64,000 bases of DNA. Origin: Macrostomum hystrix. Taxonomy: Eukaryota; Platyhelminthes; Macrostomidae. Below the pieces are notes generated by a model, which was not told where the DNA came from, made no database searches, and saw only the letters and a list, made by a program, of their open reading frames with translations. Position numbers and translations under genes: made by a program. This document shows, in pieces, positions 45,301 through 57,700 of the stretch (its first letter is position 1; every line of letters begins with the position of its first letter). The stretch spans positions 3,997,501-4,061,500 of the forward strand of contig CATNEN010000037.1 of NCBI GenBank assembly GCA_950097015.1. Reading direction: 5' to 3'.

Positions 45301-45966
45301 CTCAGGTAGTTCACGTACTTTACCAGCTGACTCTCAGTCTCCGAGTCTTGTATTTCAAATAGTTGGCCATCAGTTCCACAAGATGTCGAGGCGCTCGCAC
45401 TGTCGAAGTTTATATTACCATCGACCCTGTAGATGCACTTGTTCACGTAGACCACTGGCTTCCAGGCGTCCGAAATGCCAGGACAGGTGGTCTGCGGAGG
45501 GAGCAGTGGCGATATATGTCAAAAGAATCCGTCTTTAATGGCTGGGCTATTATCAGGGTGGATGAAGTGCGCAGCTCACCAAGTTCCACAATGATCCGGC
45601 ATTGTTTGGAGTGGAAGTTCCACCAGAAGAGCCCTCGGATGAGATGACGTCCCAGCGCTCACAGTTGGTCCGGCAGCACGGCGTTGAGTTGGCGTACAGG
45701 CGTACACATTCACAGTCAAACGAGCCTCCGAGGGCGCCGGGAAGCATCTGCACCGCGTCGAAGCTCTTCTTTGTCTTGGCGCACTCAACAATGCACGATA
45801 GGCGCGTCGGAGAGCCTAGAAATCTGGCTTGAGCGGCGGACTCTGCTAGGCAGGCGTTCTGGCGAAGCCTTAACACCGCGGCGACATTCTCGGAGCTGGC
45901 GGGCGCTGGGAGACAGGACAAACAGACAACAGCCGACCAAGTCAACAGCAGATGGTGGCAGTCCAT
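42391..45966 (-). CDS. Secreted protein with a PAN-like domain and four C-type-lectin-like domains
   Basis: Six minus-strand coding exons: 45580-45966, 45203-45491, 44667-44954, 44362-44588, 43310-43901 and 42391-42548. GT-AG joins agree in phase and give 646 aa. It begins with a signal peptide (MDCHHLLLTWSAVVCLSC). Exon 1 then encodes a Cys-rich PAN/apple-like domain (SCIVECAKTKKSFDAV, FDCECVRLY). Four CTLD units follow, ending near RQLRPICAKN, LAYRSICQDE, MRPVICRSN and WQGCICEKP. WVNNG, WISN and NCVAI/NCIALTI are CTLD core pieces. Classical sugar/Ca2+ motifs (EPN, QPD, WND) are absent, so protein or non-canonical ligand binding is likelier. No TM or anchor is seen. Lectins of this kind serve in mucus, adhesion or immunity in invertebrates. 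Alternatively the gene could end at the TAG at 44347, but donor GTT|gtgagc just before it joins exon 5 in phase. Confidence 0.8.
44165..44245 (+). mobile_element. Possible SINE fragment in the lectin intron
   Basis: Contains cattgcttcagta and acagtccatggactaaaagg in the order seen in the 3' part of the SINE at 19635-19887. Short and diverged. Confidence 0.35.
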
Positions 45967-47282
45967 GGGAAATGCTGGGCAGCAAGTAGAAGATTGAGAT
46001 TCTCGCCTAAAAGCTTCTGTAACTAAGATGACTTGAGTACGACATACCACCGCATATTTTATGCAACCAGACACTTGAAAATCAGCATGGCAACCAATTT
46101 TTTGTCCTTGCATACACATGGTGCACAATCGATCAGTTGCTGTGGTTACTGGGACGCCAAATTAGACGAATAGCTAAAGCTATTGTTCTTGAATGTGTCA
46201 TCGACGTGTAATTCACTGCAGTGGCACTCAGCTTTTCCCATTATGCTGCGCTTCAGTATGTGATTTTGCTAGATTTCTGGCATCAACACAGTCGCAATCA
46301 AAACAATCCGGAACCCCTCCATCGCTCCATCGTGACTCTTAATTGGTTGATTAACGCATTGTTCCTGTATGAAGTGTATCTGTGCCGGATCCAACTATAA
46401 ACAATGGAGTCACATTGACGATCGGGTCGATAGTGCAAGTTTTATCTTAGAAGATCTGAGAAAACTAATAATGAAATGCGTGCGTAGCCATAATACAAAT
46501 GAAATAAAACTATGTAAGCCCATTTAGCAGAGCTGATTTATAAACATGGATATGCCACACTTGCTACTCATGGGTAGCGCGAAATATACTTAACTCAGTC
46601 ATTTCCAAGGATGGGAAGTGACTTTCCATGCAGACAAAAAATTCCCTCTCGCTTACCCGCTTACCTTGGAGATTAACATTGCAGCACTGCAAAAGCAAAG
46701 ACCCCAGCATCCCCGTAGACTTCCTGGGCATTGTTCCACACTGGAGGCAAGCGGGTAGACACACGACAAGAAACTACAACGACAAGCCCCACTACCTGAG
46801 TGAGGGCTCATTTGGAGTTGTAGCTGGAGAGGGACAATTGACGGCCAACGATGAAGCTGCAAATTTGAAGAAGCAGTAGCATGCGAGGAGATGGAGACAA
46901 TTCCCTTCTTCTAGCCCCTAATTTTATGCCCCGTGCTCCAGTCCCTCCCTGTCTTCTGTCTCTATGTTTCTGGCTGCATTGTTTGAATAAAAGCAACAGC
47001 CGATGCTTGGACGCCCTGTGCTAATTCTAATCCAATACCTCTGGACACCTTGGTAAGTGTGCTGTTTCTACTATCGGGCCTCGACCCGCTGCACACACTC
47101 ACACAGGTGAGTGTGCTGAAGGACTTGGTTGTGAGACTGTGAGAGTCGGAGGAGCTTCCACTCAACCGCCTGGGATTTTAGACAACTCAAAGCTAAGTTG
47201 TGGAATTTTTTGACTGAGTAAAAGACTAAGAAACCTTAAAGCTTGTACTGCTTGTACTGCAAACTTCGCTATTCCAGGCAAA
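45967..47282. other. Divergent intergenic region between lectin and K2P genes
   Basis: The two genes are transcribed away from each other over about 1.3 kb, so both promoters should lie here. No TATA box is convincing. Just before the K2P ATG the sequence ttccaggcaaaATG offers an AG that could be a 5' UTR splice acceptor or a trans-splice site. Confidence 0.4.
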
Positions 47283-49933
47283 ATGTATACAAATGGCGGC
47301 TTCGAGGCTGGGACCTTCGGCGATGTTGGCAAGTCGTCCGCCGGCTTCGACGTCAGGCGCAGCGGCGGCTTTCGCACAACGGCGCTCAACGGGGACGACT
47401 TTGGCAGCGCCGGTGGCGGTGGTTTCGGCGGCTTCGAGGCTGATAAGCGGCGATTGGCCAGCGGCAGGAAGCCAGAGCTGATGTCGGAGAATTCCGCCAA
47501 CGATGCCGACGTTGTTGAAGACGATCAGCAGGAGAAGAAGAGCAACGTCAAGAGCTGCATGAAGCGCTTCTCCTCCATCATGCTGTCTCACCTGGGCACA
47601 TTTCTCCTCGTGCTGCTCTACGTCCTGATGGGCGGCTTTCTGTTCTGGTATCTGGAGGTAGAGAACGAGATTTCCAGCTGCAAGACCAAGTCAGAAAAGT
47701 TCATTGTAAAGCTGCAGGAGGCCGTTGATCGCATCTACAACATGGCCCAGGGTAGCAACGCCACCCAGTCCAAAGCGGCCATTCTGGAAGAGATGAACAG
47801 CTTTGCGCAGGACATTTTCACTCTAGGCGTTGATCCCTCCCTAAACTGCACCGCCTACAGCACGGGCGAGGCCCTGCCCAACTGGAATGTGGTTAACGCG
47901 GCCTACTTCTGCGTCACAATTGTTACCACGATAGGTGAGAACTGGATAATGGAGCCGCCTGGTAAATAGGCAATGAGTAATCCTGTTTGAATATCTCCCT
48001 GCAGGCTACGGTCACATCAGCCCGGTCACCCAGTGGGGGCAGATCGTGTGCATGATCTACGCCATCCTGGGCATCCCGCTCATGCTGCTGTTCCTATCCA
48101 AGATCGGCGAGCCAACAGCCATGCTGTTTCGCAGCTTCTATCTGAACATCTTCTGCTGCAAGTGCTTCGTTAAGAAACTTCCAAATGAGAGCAAACTGAT
48201 GGAGGCCCTGCAGGAGAACGGTGGCAACGCGCAGACCACCTGGCAGCAGGTGGAAGAAGGCGACGGCAAGAGGCCGCCTGCGAAGGTGATCGATGAGCGG
48301 GAAAAATCGGTGCCCTTTAAAAACCCCTTTATCACACTAAATTAGGGGTCGGCAAACTCCAGCAAACTCCAGCGGGCAGGATGCGGCCCTCGAAGCTCCC
48401 AAATCCGGCCCGTTGCCCCTTCCGACACCTACAGTATCCTGTCTCATCTCTCCCGTGTCTCATCTCTCCCGTGTCTCATGTCTCCCGTACCTCATCTCTC
48501 CCGTGCCTCATGTCTCCCGAGTCTCATTGCTCCCGTGCCTCATCTCTTCTGAGTCTCATCTCTCGTGTGTCTCATCTCTCCCGTGTCACATCTCTCGCGT
48601 GGTCATCTCTCCGGTGTCTCATCTCTCCGGTGTCTCATCTCTCCGGTGTCTCATCTCTCCCGTGTCTCATGTCTCCCGTACCTCATCTCTCCCGTGCCTC
48701 ATGTCTCCCGAGTCTCATTGCTCCCGTGCCTCATCTCTTCTGAGTCTCATCTCTCGCGTGTCTCATCTCACCCGTGTCTCACCTCTCGTGTCTTATCTCT
48801 CCGGTGTCTCGTTTCTCTCGTGTCTCCTATTTCTACAGTCAATGCGGCCTGCTGTCGTCTTTTAGGTTCTAATCTTTTTGGCCCGCTTGCTAATAAGTTT
48901 ACCGACCCCTGCACAAAATCAAACCATCACGCTTTTAGTACTCTGACCATCTCTAGCCGAACCTCATTTCCTGTAAAAAACAACAGATCACCGTCGTGGA
49001 CGATAACGAAGAAGAAGAAGAGGAAGAAGAAGAGGACGAGGTGGTGAACATCCCCATCACTGTCACCATCATCCTGCTGATCCTCTACATCCTGCTGGGA
49101 GCGGCTGTATTCCTGGTCTGGGAGAAGGAGTGGACCCTGGTCGAAGGCACTTATTTTTCCTTCATCACACTGAGCACAATTGGATTTGGCGACTACGTGC
49201 CCGGCAGGAATGGGCCCTTCAATGATGTAAGAGTCCTTTTGATTGTGTTACTGCTCTGAACTGCTCAATTGGTTGAACTCCTTTGCGACTTCTTTGGCAG
49301 CCTCTTTTGCTGAAATTTCGCACTTTCTCAATGGCCACTTTCGAACTTGGAATGAGGTCCTATCTGGCTCTCTCCCAGCGATAGTCGTCACGCAGAGCAC
49401 CTCAGCTAAATCGATTTTCAGCTGTCAGTATTTAATAGCCAGTAAAAATTCTCTGCATCAACATCAAAGTGGTTGAGAATTCAGTTTTATCTGTATGCTC
49501 ACCTTCCTCCGGAGGAGGAGTTCCCTCAAATGGAACTGAAACAACAAGTTAACAATTTGCTGAAAATATCACAACTCTTCAGCTATCAGTGATCACGGAG
49601 CTCATTGTGGGCTGCATCTACTGCCTGTTCGGCCTGGCCATGCTGTCAATGTGCATCAACCTCATCCAGGACGAGATGCAGGCCAAGTTCGTCTGGCTGG
49701 GCCGCAAGATCGGCATGATCAAGAAGGTGCCAATCGAAGAACTAGAAGACGGTGATGAAGAGGACGGCGACGAGGACGGCAGCGGGAGTAGCGACAGCGG
49801 CAGCGGCAGCGAGGAGGATAACGACGAATTTGAAGATGCCAAGTCGAGCAAAACTAGCTCGTCCGCGGCTCCAAGCTCCGCAGCTACTCAAAGCAGGGAT
49901 CGCGAGCGCAGCGCTGCCAGCAGCTTTGCCTGA
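47283..49933 (+). CDS. Two-pore-domain (K2P/KCNK-type) potassium channel
   Basis: A background K+ channel subunit that works as a dimer. Coding exons are 47283-47934, 48005-48285, 48987-49226 and 49583-49933, in phase at GT-AG joins, giving 507 aa. A Gly-rich N-terminal cytoplasmic stretch of about 90 aa precedes M1 (about 101-123). An extracellular cap with sequons NAT and NCT follows, then P1 (TTIGYGHISP, filter at about 218-220, split by intron 1) and M2. A cytoplasmic loop carries a nine-Glu run. M3 is at about 334-356, P2 is TLSTIGFGDYVPG (filter at about 377-379), M4 is at about 398-417, and the tail is acidic and Ser-rich. The GYG/GFG pair is the normal K2P signature. Intron 2 contains a 16-bp array. 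The subfamily is not assigned; it is closest in style to invertebrate TWK channels. Confidence 0.93.
48425..48835. repeat. 16-bp minisatellite in K2P intron 2, about 25 copies
   Basis: Units of ctcatctctcccgtgt with variants (gtctcccgta, gtctcccgag, tctctccggtg). A block of about 191 bp recurs: tctcccgtacctcatctctc starts at 48481 and again at 48672. Strongly pyrimidine-biased in the sense direction of the gene. Confidence 0.92.
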
Positions 49934-51079
49934 CTGGCTGACTGAAACAAATCGACTTTTCACAATGCTGAGTACGAGTATATAAGCAACTGCTCCTCAT
50001 AAGAATCGATTGTTGTGGGTCTTGAGCTCTATCGTTGTTGGGTAAAGAGGATCTTTTATGCATAACGAAGGGGTCCGTAGTCTTAGAAAGTGATTTTCTG
50101 GCTTAAAGTGTCTACGGCACGCTCTCTTTTTCAGAATTCAATTTTTTACACGCCTAAATAGATTCTCTATCTTTCTTGCTGCTCATTATTTTTAGATTTT
50201 TCACTGTTCAGCGAATATTCGCACTCCTGTAAAGAATCTAATAGCTTTTGAGGGAACAAAAAGATAAATTTCCAAGTAGCATTGACACAGAAACAGTTAC
50301 ATTATGACTAGCAAAAGTCGTTGGGCATTTTTAGCTTCCTAAGCAGCCCACTCCAATTCTCCCAGCTTCCTCATCGCGTATTCTGTTGCCATGACAAGTG
50401 AACAACAAAACTTGTAAGCTCCTCAAAACTCCCCAACACCAACAACGCCGCAACGCAGCAAGGAAAATCATTAAAACTGCATTCAGTGGCAGCTTTGGCA
50501 CAGACTCAATGACAACGCGATGGAAGGCTTTAGACGCTTAAAAAATAGGCAGCTGGCGCCCACAGCTGGCTCAGTCTGAGTTTAGAGTTAACTCCAGTGT
50601 TAACGACTGAGCCCATTGTTTAAACTACTTTTCAATTTTTTCTAAAAACACATTTCTTAAAAAAAGGCGCTTGATGGTTGACGGACACTGGTTCTCTGTT
50701 GCGCTTACCGAAGAGGGGCAAAAAATGCTCATCTATATACTGAGAGTAGAAATGCTTGAAAATGCTGGAATATTTTAAAACACAGTTTTACTTAAAGACA
50801 AAATAAGCACTGAACCGGAAGTAGTGAGAAGCAGAAATTAAGCTTTGGCTTGAAACTGAAAGATAAAAAACGCGAAATTCATTTTCACATCCTTGCTAGA
50901 CATCTACTTAGGACAACGATTGCAGGATAATTTTTAAGCATTTTTGCTTGTCAAAGGCCTTCAGGACACTTTACTACTCGTAGAAAGATTAGGCTAGCCA
51001 ATGAGAAAACTGTAGTTCTATACATGCTTTCGAAAGCCCAGCGAAAGCTTAAGAAACCAGGTGCTTTGCTTCAAGTACA
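49934..51079. other. Intergenic between K2P and DEG/ENaC genes
   Basis: About 1.1 kb of AT-rich DNA between two tandem plus-strand genes. No repeat, RNA or ORF of note. Confidence 0.45.
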
Positions 51080-51660
51080 ATGATACAAGCTGAACAACAG
51101 AAACAAAAGGTCTTAAAAACAGCCTCCAATTTGGAGACTCCGGTTGTCAACTCGGCGATCAGCATGCCGACTCAAAGTCCTAAATCGAACACTAACCCTA
51201 ACCCTAACCCTAACCCTAGCCCTAACCCTAGCCCAAACCCTAACCATAATACTAATCCTAATCCCATCACTATGCCTGTGCCAAATCCACAATTCAAGTC
51301 AGCCCAAGTCGACAGCGTTGGCGTCGGCGCTGACCTCGCGCACACCTTCCGTCTATTCGCTGGCAGCACCACGGCGCACGGGTTCCGGCACTTGAACCAC
51401 CCGATCCGGGCTGCGCAAGCCGCTTGGCTGGCCCTCATCGTCGCTGCTTTCATCGCCTTCACCGTCCACCTGTCGCTGCTGGCTGTGAAATTTCGTGAAC
51501 AACCGATCAGCACAAAGATCAGCCCGAAGGGGAGCCACTACGAGCCGCCTGACATTACCGTCTGCAACCGGATGATGTTCGCCATCAGCCGCGTCTTCAA
51601 CGGCTCCTCTGGCAACGGCAGCAGCGACGGTAGCGGCATGGAAATCAGTAGCAGATTCAG
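51080..51660 (+). CDS. DEG/ENaC-family sodium channel, first coding exon (partial)
   Basis: The N-terminal 193 residues of a degenerin/epithelial Na+ channel-type subunit, ending at donor AG|gtaaaa (51661). A poorly conserved head of about 90 aa contains an Asn-Pro repeat translated from telomere-like DNA. The family block FAGSTTAHGFRHL follows, with the His-Gly gating motif, then TM1 (WLALIVAAFIAFTVHLSLL) and the post-TM1 signature PDITVCN. Rich NGSS sequence at the end marks the start of the extracellular finger region. The remaining extracellular domain and TM2 are not in the window. They should lie right of 64000, because everything between is intronic satellite plus 200 bp of unique DNA. 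FMRFamide-gated and acid-sensing channels belong to this family; the ligand cannot be predicted. Confidence 0.87.
51191..51265 (+). repeat. Telomere-like CCCTAA repeat inside coding sequence
   Basis: Five uninterrupted ctaacc-phase hexamers followed by single-base variants (ccctag, cccaaa, ccataa, actaat) on the plus strand. In the DEG/ENaC frame this reads NPNP(S)P repeats, about residues 39-62. Confidence 0.88.
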
Positions 51661-51714
51661 GTAAAACTTTCTGCTGCCGATCTGACAATCTGCAGGCGAA
51701 GGATTAAGTCACTG

Positions 51715-54700
51715 TAATCCAAGTGACCCGGATTGAGAATCCGAATGACCCGGATTGAGAATCCGAATGACCCGGATTGAGAATCCGAATGATCTGGATT
51801 GAGTATCGAAATGATCTAGATTGAGAATCCGAATGACCCGGATTGAGAATCCAAATGATCTACATTAAGAATCCAAATGATCTAGATTGAGAATCCAAAT
51901 GATCTGGATTGAGAATCCAAATGATCTAGATTGAGAATCCGAATGATCTAGATTGAGAATCCGAATGATCTAGATTGAGAATCCAAATGATCTGGATTGA
52001 GAATCCAAATGATCTGGATTGAGAATCCAAATGATCTGGATTGAGAATCCAAATGATCTAGATTGAGAATCCGAATGATCTAGATTGAGAATCCGAATGA
52101 TCTGGATTGAGAATCCAAATGATCTAGATTGAGAATCCGAATGATCTGGATTGAGAATCCGAATGATCTAGATTGAGAATCCAAATGATCTGGATTGAGA
52201 ATTCGAATGACCTAGATTGAGAATCCAAGTGATCCGGATTGAGAATCCGAATGACCCATATTGAGAATCCGAATGATCTAGATTGAGAATCCGAATGATC
52301 TAGATTGAGAATCCGAATGATCTAGATTGAGAATCCAAAAAATCTGGATTGAGAATTCGAATGACCCAGATTGAGAATCCAAGTGATCCGGATTGAGAAT
52401 CCCAATGATCTAGATTGAGAATCCGAATGATCTAGATTGAGAATCCGAATGATCTAGATTGAGAATTCGAATGACCCAGATTGAGAATCCAAGTGATCCG
52501 GATTGAGAATCCGAATGCCCGGATTGAGAATCCAAGTGATCCGGATTGAGAATTCGAATGACCCAGATTGAGAATCCAAGTGATCCGGATTGAGAATTCG
52601 AATGACCCAGATTGAGAATCCAAGTGATCCGGATTGAGAATCCAAGTGATCCGGATTGAGAATCCAAGTGATCCGGATTGAGAATCCAAGTGATCCGGAT
52701 TGAGAATCCGAATGACCCGGATTGAGAATCCAAGTGATCCGGATTGAGAATCCGAATGCCCGGATTGAGAATCCAAGTGATCCATATTGAGAATCCGAAT
52801 GACCCATATTGAGAATCCAAGTGATCCGGATTGAGAATCCGAATGATCTGGATTGAGAATCGAAATGATCTGGATTGAGAATCCGAATGACCCGGATTGA
52901 GAACCCAAATGATCTAGATTGAGAATCCAAATGATCTAGATTGAGAATCCAAATGATCCGGATTGAGAATCCGAATGACCCATATTGAGAATCCAAGTGA
53001 TCCGGATTGAGAATCCGAATGATCTGGATTGAGAATCGAAATGATCTGGATTGAGAATCCGAATGACCCGGATTGAGAACCCAAATGATCTGGATTGAGA
53101 ATCCAAGTGATCCGGATTGAGAATCCGAATGACCCATATTGAGAATCCAAGTGATCCGGATTGAGAATCCGAATGACCCAGATTGAGAATCCAAGTGATC
53201 CGGATTAAGAATCCAAATGATCTAGATTGAGAATCCAAATGATCTAGATTGAGAATCCAATTGATCTAGATTGAGAATCCGAATGATCTAGATTGAGAAT
53301 CCGAATGATCTAGATTGAGAATCCGAATGATCTGGATTGAGAATCCAAATGATCTGGATTGAGAATCCAAATTATCTGGATTGAGAATCCGAATGATCTA
53401 GATTGAGAATCCGAATGATCTAGATTGAGAATCCAAATGATCTAGATTGAGAATCCAATTGATCTAGATTGAGAATCCGAATGATCTAGATTGAGAATCC
53501 GAATGACACGGATTGAGAATCCAAGTGATCCGGATTGAGAATTCGAATGACCCAGATTGAGAATCCAAGTGATCCGGATTGAGAATCCGAATGACCCATA
53601 TTGAGAATCCAAGTGATCCGGATTGAGAATCCAAATGATCCGGATTGAGAATTCGAATGACCCAGATTGAGAATCCAAGTGATCCGGATTGAGAATCCGA
53701 ATGATCTGGATTGAGAATCGAAATGATCTGGATTGTGAATCCGAATGACCCGGATTGAGAATCCAAATGATCTACATTAAGAATCCAAATGATCTTGATT
53801 GAGAATCCGAATGATCTAGATTGAGAATCCGAATGATCTGGATTGAGAATCCAAATGATCTAGATTGAGAATCCGAATGATCTGGATTGAGAATCCGAAT
53901 GATCTAGATTGAGAATCCAAATGATCTGGATTGAGAATTCGAATGACCTAGATTGAGAATCCAAGTGATCCGGATTGAGAATCCGAATGATCTGGATTGA
54001 GAATCCGAATGATCTAGATTGAGAATCCGAATGATCTAGATTGAGAATCCGAATGACCCAGATTGAGAATCCAAGTGATCCGGATTGAGAATTCGAATGT
54101 CCCAGATTGAGAATCCAAGTGATCCGGATTGAGAATCCAAGTGATCCGGATTGAGAATCCAAGTGATCCGGATTGAGAATCCAAGTGATCCGGATTGAGA
54201 ATCCGAATGACCCGGATTGAGAATCCAAGTGATCCGAATTGAGAATCTGAATGACCCATATTGAGAATCCAAGTGATCCGGATTGAGAATCCGAATGCCC
54301 GGATTGAGAATCCAAGTGATCCATATTGAGAATCCGAATGACCCATATTGAGAATCCAAGTGATCCGGATTGAGAATCCGAATGATCTGGATTGAGAATC
54401 GAAATGATCTGGATTGAGAATCCGAATGACCCGGATTGAGAACCCAAATGATCTAGATTGAGAATCCAAATGATCTAGATTGAGAATCCAAATGATCCGG
54501 ATTGAGAATCCAAGTGATCCGGATTGAGAATCCGAATGACCCAGATTGAGAATCCAAGTGATCCGGATTGAGAATCCGAATGACCCAGATTGAGAATCCA
54601 AGTGATCCGGATTGAGAATCCGAATGATCTAGATTGAGAATCCAAGTGATCCGGATTGAGAATCCAAATGATCTAGATTGAGAATCCAAATGATCCGGAT

Positions 54701-57700
54701 TGAGAATTCGAATGATCCGGATTGAGAATCCAAGTGATCCGGATTGAGAATCCGAATGACCCGGATTGAGAATCCAAGTGATCCGAATTGAGAATCCGAA
54801 TGACCCATATTGAGAATCCAAGTGATCCGGATTGAGAATCCGAATGCCCGGATTGAGAATCCGAATGACCCATATTGAGAATCCAAGTGATCCGGATTGA
54901 GAATCCGAATGACCCATATTGAGAATCCAAGTGATCCGGATTAAGAATCCAAATGATCTAGATTGAGAATCCAAATGATCTAGATTGAGAATCCAATTGA
55001 TCTAGATTGAGAATCCGAATGATCTAGATTGAGAATCCGAATGATCTAGATTGAGAATCCGAATGATCTGGATTGAGAATCCAAATGATCTGGATTGAGA
55101 ATCCAAATTCTCTGGATTGAGAATCCGAATGATCTAGATTGAGAATCCGAATGATCTAGATTGAGAATCCAAATGATCTAGATTGAGAATCCAATTGATC
55201 TAGATTGAGAATCCGAATGATCTAGATTGAGAATCCGAATGACACGGATTGAGAATCCAAGTGATCCGGATAGAGAATTCGAATGACCCATATTGAGAAT
55301 CCAAGTGATCCGGATTGAGAATCCAAATGATCCGGATTGAGAATTCGAATGACCCAGATTGAGAATCCAAGTGATCCGGATTGAGAATCCGAATGATCTG
55401 GATTGAGAATTGAAATGATCTGGATTGTGAATCCGAATGACCCGGATTGAGAACCCAAATGATCTGGATTGAGAATCCGAATGACCCGGATTGAGAATCC
55501 AAATGATCTACATTAAGAATCCAAATGATCTTGATTGAGAATCCAAGTGATCCGGATTGAGAATCCGAATGACCCGGATTGAGAATCCAAGTGATCCGGA
55601 TTGAGAATCCGAATGATCTGGATTGAGTATCGAAATGATCTAGATTGAGAATCCGAATGACCCGGATTGAGAATCCAAATGATCTACATTAAGAATCCAA
55701 ATGATCTAGATTGAGAATCCAATTGATCTAGATTGAGAATCCGAATGATCTAGATTGAGAATCCGAATGACACGGATTGAGAATCCAAGTGATCCGGATT
55801 GAGAATTCGAATGACCCAGATTGAGAATCCAAGTGATCCGGATTGAGAATCCGAATGACCCATATTGAGAATCCAAGTGATCCGGATTGAGAATCCAAAT
55901 GATCCGGATTGAGAATTCGAATGACCCAGATTGAGAATCCAAGTGATCCGGATTGAGAATCCGAATGATCTGGATTGAGAATCGAAATGATCTGGATTGT
56001 GAATCCGAATGACCCGGATTGAGAATCCAAATGATCTACATTAAGAATCCAAATGATCTTGATTGAGAATCCGAATGATCTAGATTGAGAATCCGAATGA
56101 TCTGGATTGAGAATCCAAATGATCTAGATTGAGAATCCGAATGATCTGGATTGAGAATCCGAATGATCTAGATTGAGAATCCAAATGATCTGGATTGAGA
56201 ATTCGAATGACCTAGATTGAGAATCCAAGTGATCCGGATTGAGAATCCGAATGATCTGGATTGAGAATCCGAATGATCTAGATTGAGAATCCGAATGATC
56301 TAGATTGAGAATCCGAATGATCTAGATTGAGAATCCAAATGATCTGGATTGAGAATTCGAATGACCCAGATTGAGAATCCAAGTGATCCGGATTGAGAAT
56401 CCGAATGATCTAGATTGAGAATCCGAATGATCTAGATTGAGAATCCGAATGATCTAGATTGAGAATTCGAATGACCCAGATTGAGAATCCAAGTGATCCG
56501 GATTGAGAATCCGAATGCCCGGATTGAGAATCCAAGTGATCCGGATTGAGAATTCGAATGACCCAGATTGAGAATCCAAGTGATCCGGATTGAGAATTCG
56601 AATGTCCCAGATTGAGAATCCAAGTGATCCGGATTGAGAATCCAAGTGATCCGGATTGAGAATCCAAGTGATCCGGATTGAGAATCCAAGTGATCCGGAT
56701 TGAGAATCCGAATGACCCGGATTGAGAATCCAAGTGATCCGAATTGAGAATCTGAATGACCCATATTGAGAATCCAAGTGATCCGGATTGAGAATCCGAA
56801 TGCCCGGATTGAGAATCCAAGTGATCCATATTGAGAATCCGAATGACCCATATTGAGAATCCAAGTGATCCGGATTGAGAATCCGAATGATCTGGATTGA
56901 GAATCGAAATGATCTGGATTGAGAATCCGAATGACCCGGATTGAGAACCCAAATGATCTAGATTGAGAATCCAAATGATCTAGATTGAGAATCCAAATGA
57001 TCCGGATTGAGAATCCAAGTGATCCGGATTGAGAATCCGAATGACCCAGATTGAGAATCCAAGTGATCCGGATTGAGAATCCGAATGACCCAGATTGAGA
57101 ATCCAAGTGATCCGGATTGAGAATCCGAATGATCTAGATTGAGAATCCAAGTGATCCGGATTGAGAATCCAAATGATCTAGATTGAGAATCCAAATGATC
57201 CGGATTGAGAATTCGAATGATCCGGATTGAGAATCCAAGTGATCCGGATTGAGAATCCGAATGACCCGGATTGAGAATCCAAGTGATCCGAATTGAGAAT
57301 CCGAATGACCCATATTGAGAATCCAAGTGATCCGGATTGAGAATCCGAATGCCCGGATTGAGAATCCGAATGACCCATATTGAGAATCCAAGTGATCCGG
57401 ATTGAGAATCCGAATGACCCATATTGAGAATCCAAGTGATCCGGATTAAGAATCCAAATGATCTAGATTGAGAATCCAAATGATCTAGATTGAGAATCCA
57501 ATTGATCTAGATTGAGAATCCGAATGATCTAGATTGAGAATCCGAATGATCTAGATTGAGAATCCGAATGATCTGGATTGAGAATCCAAATGATCTGGAT
57601 TGAGAATCCAAATTCTCTGGATTGAGAATCCGAATGATCTAGATTGAGAATCCGAATGATCTAGATTGAGAATCCAAATGATCTAGATTGAGAATCCAAT

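Noticed and set aside
51191-51265. Chromosome end
   Set aside because: The CCCTAA tract is short, internal, in a coding exon, and unique DNA continues on both sides.
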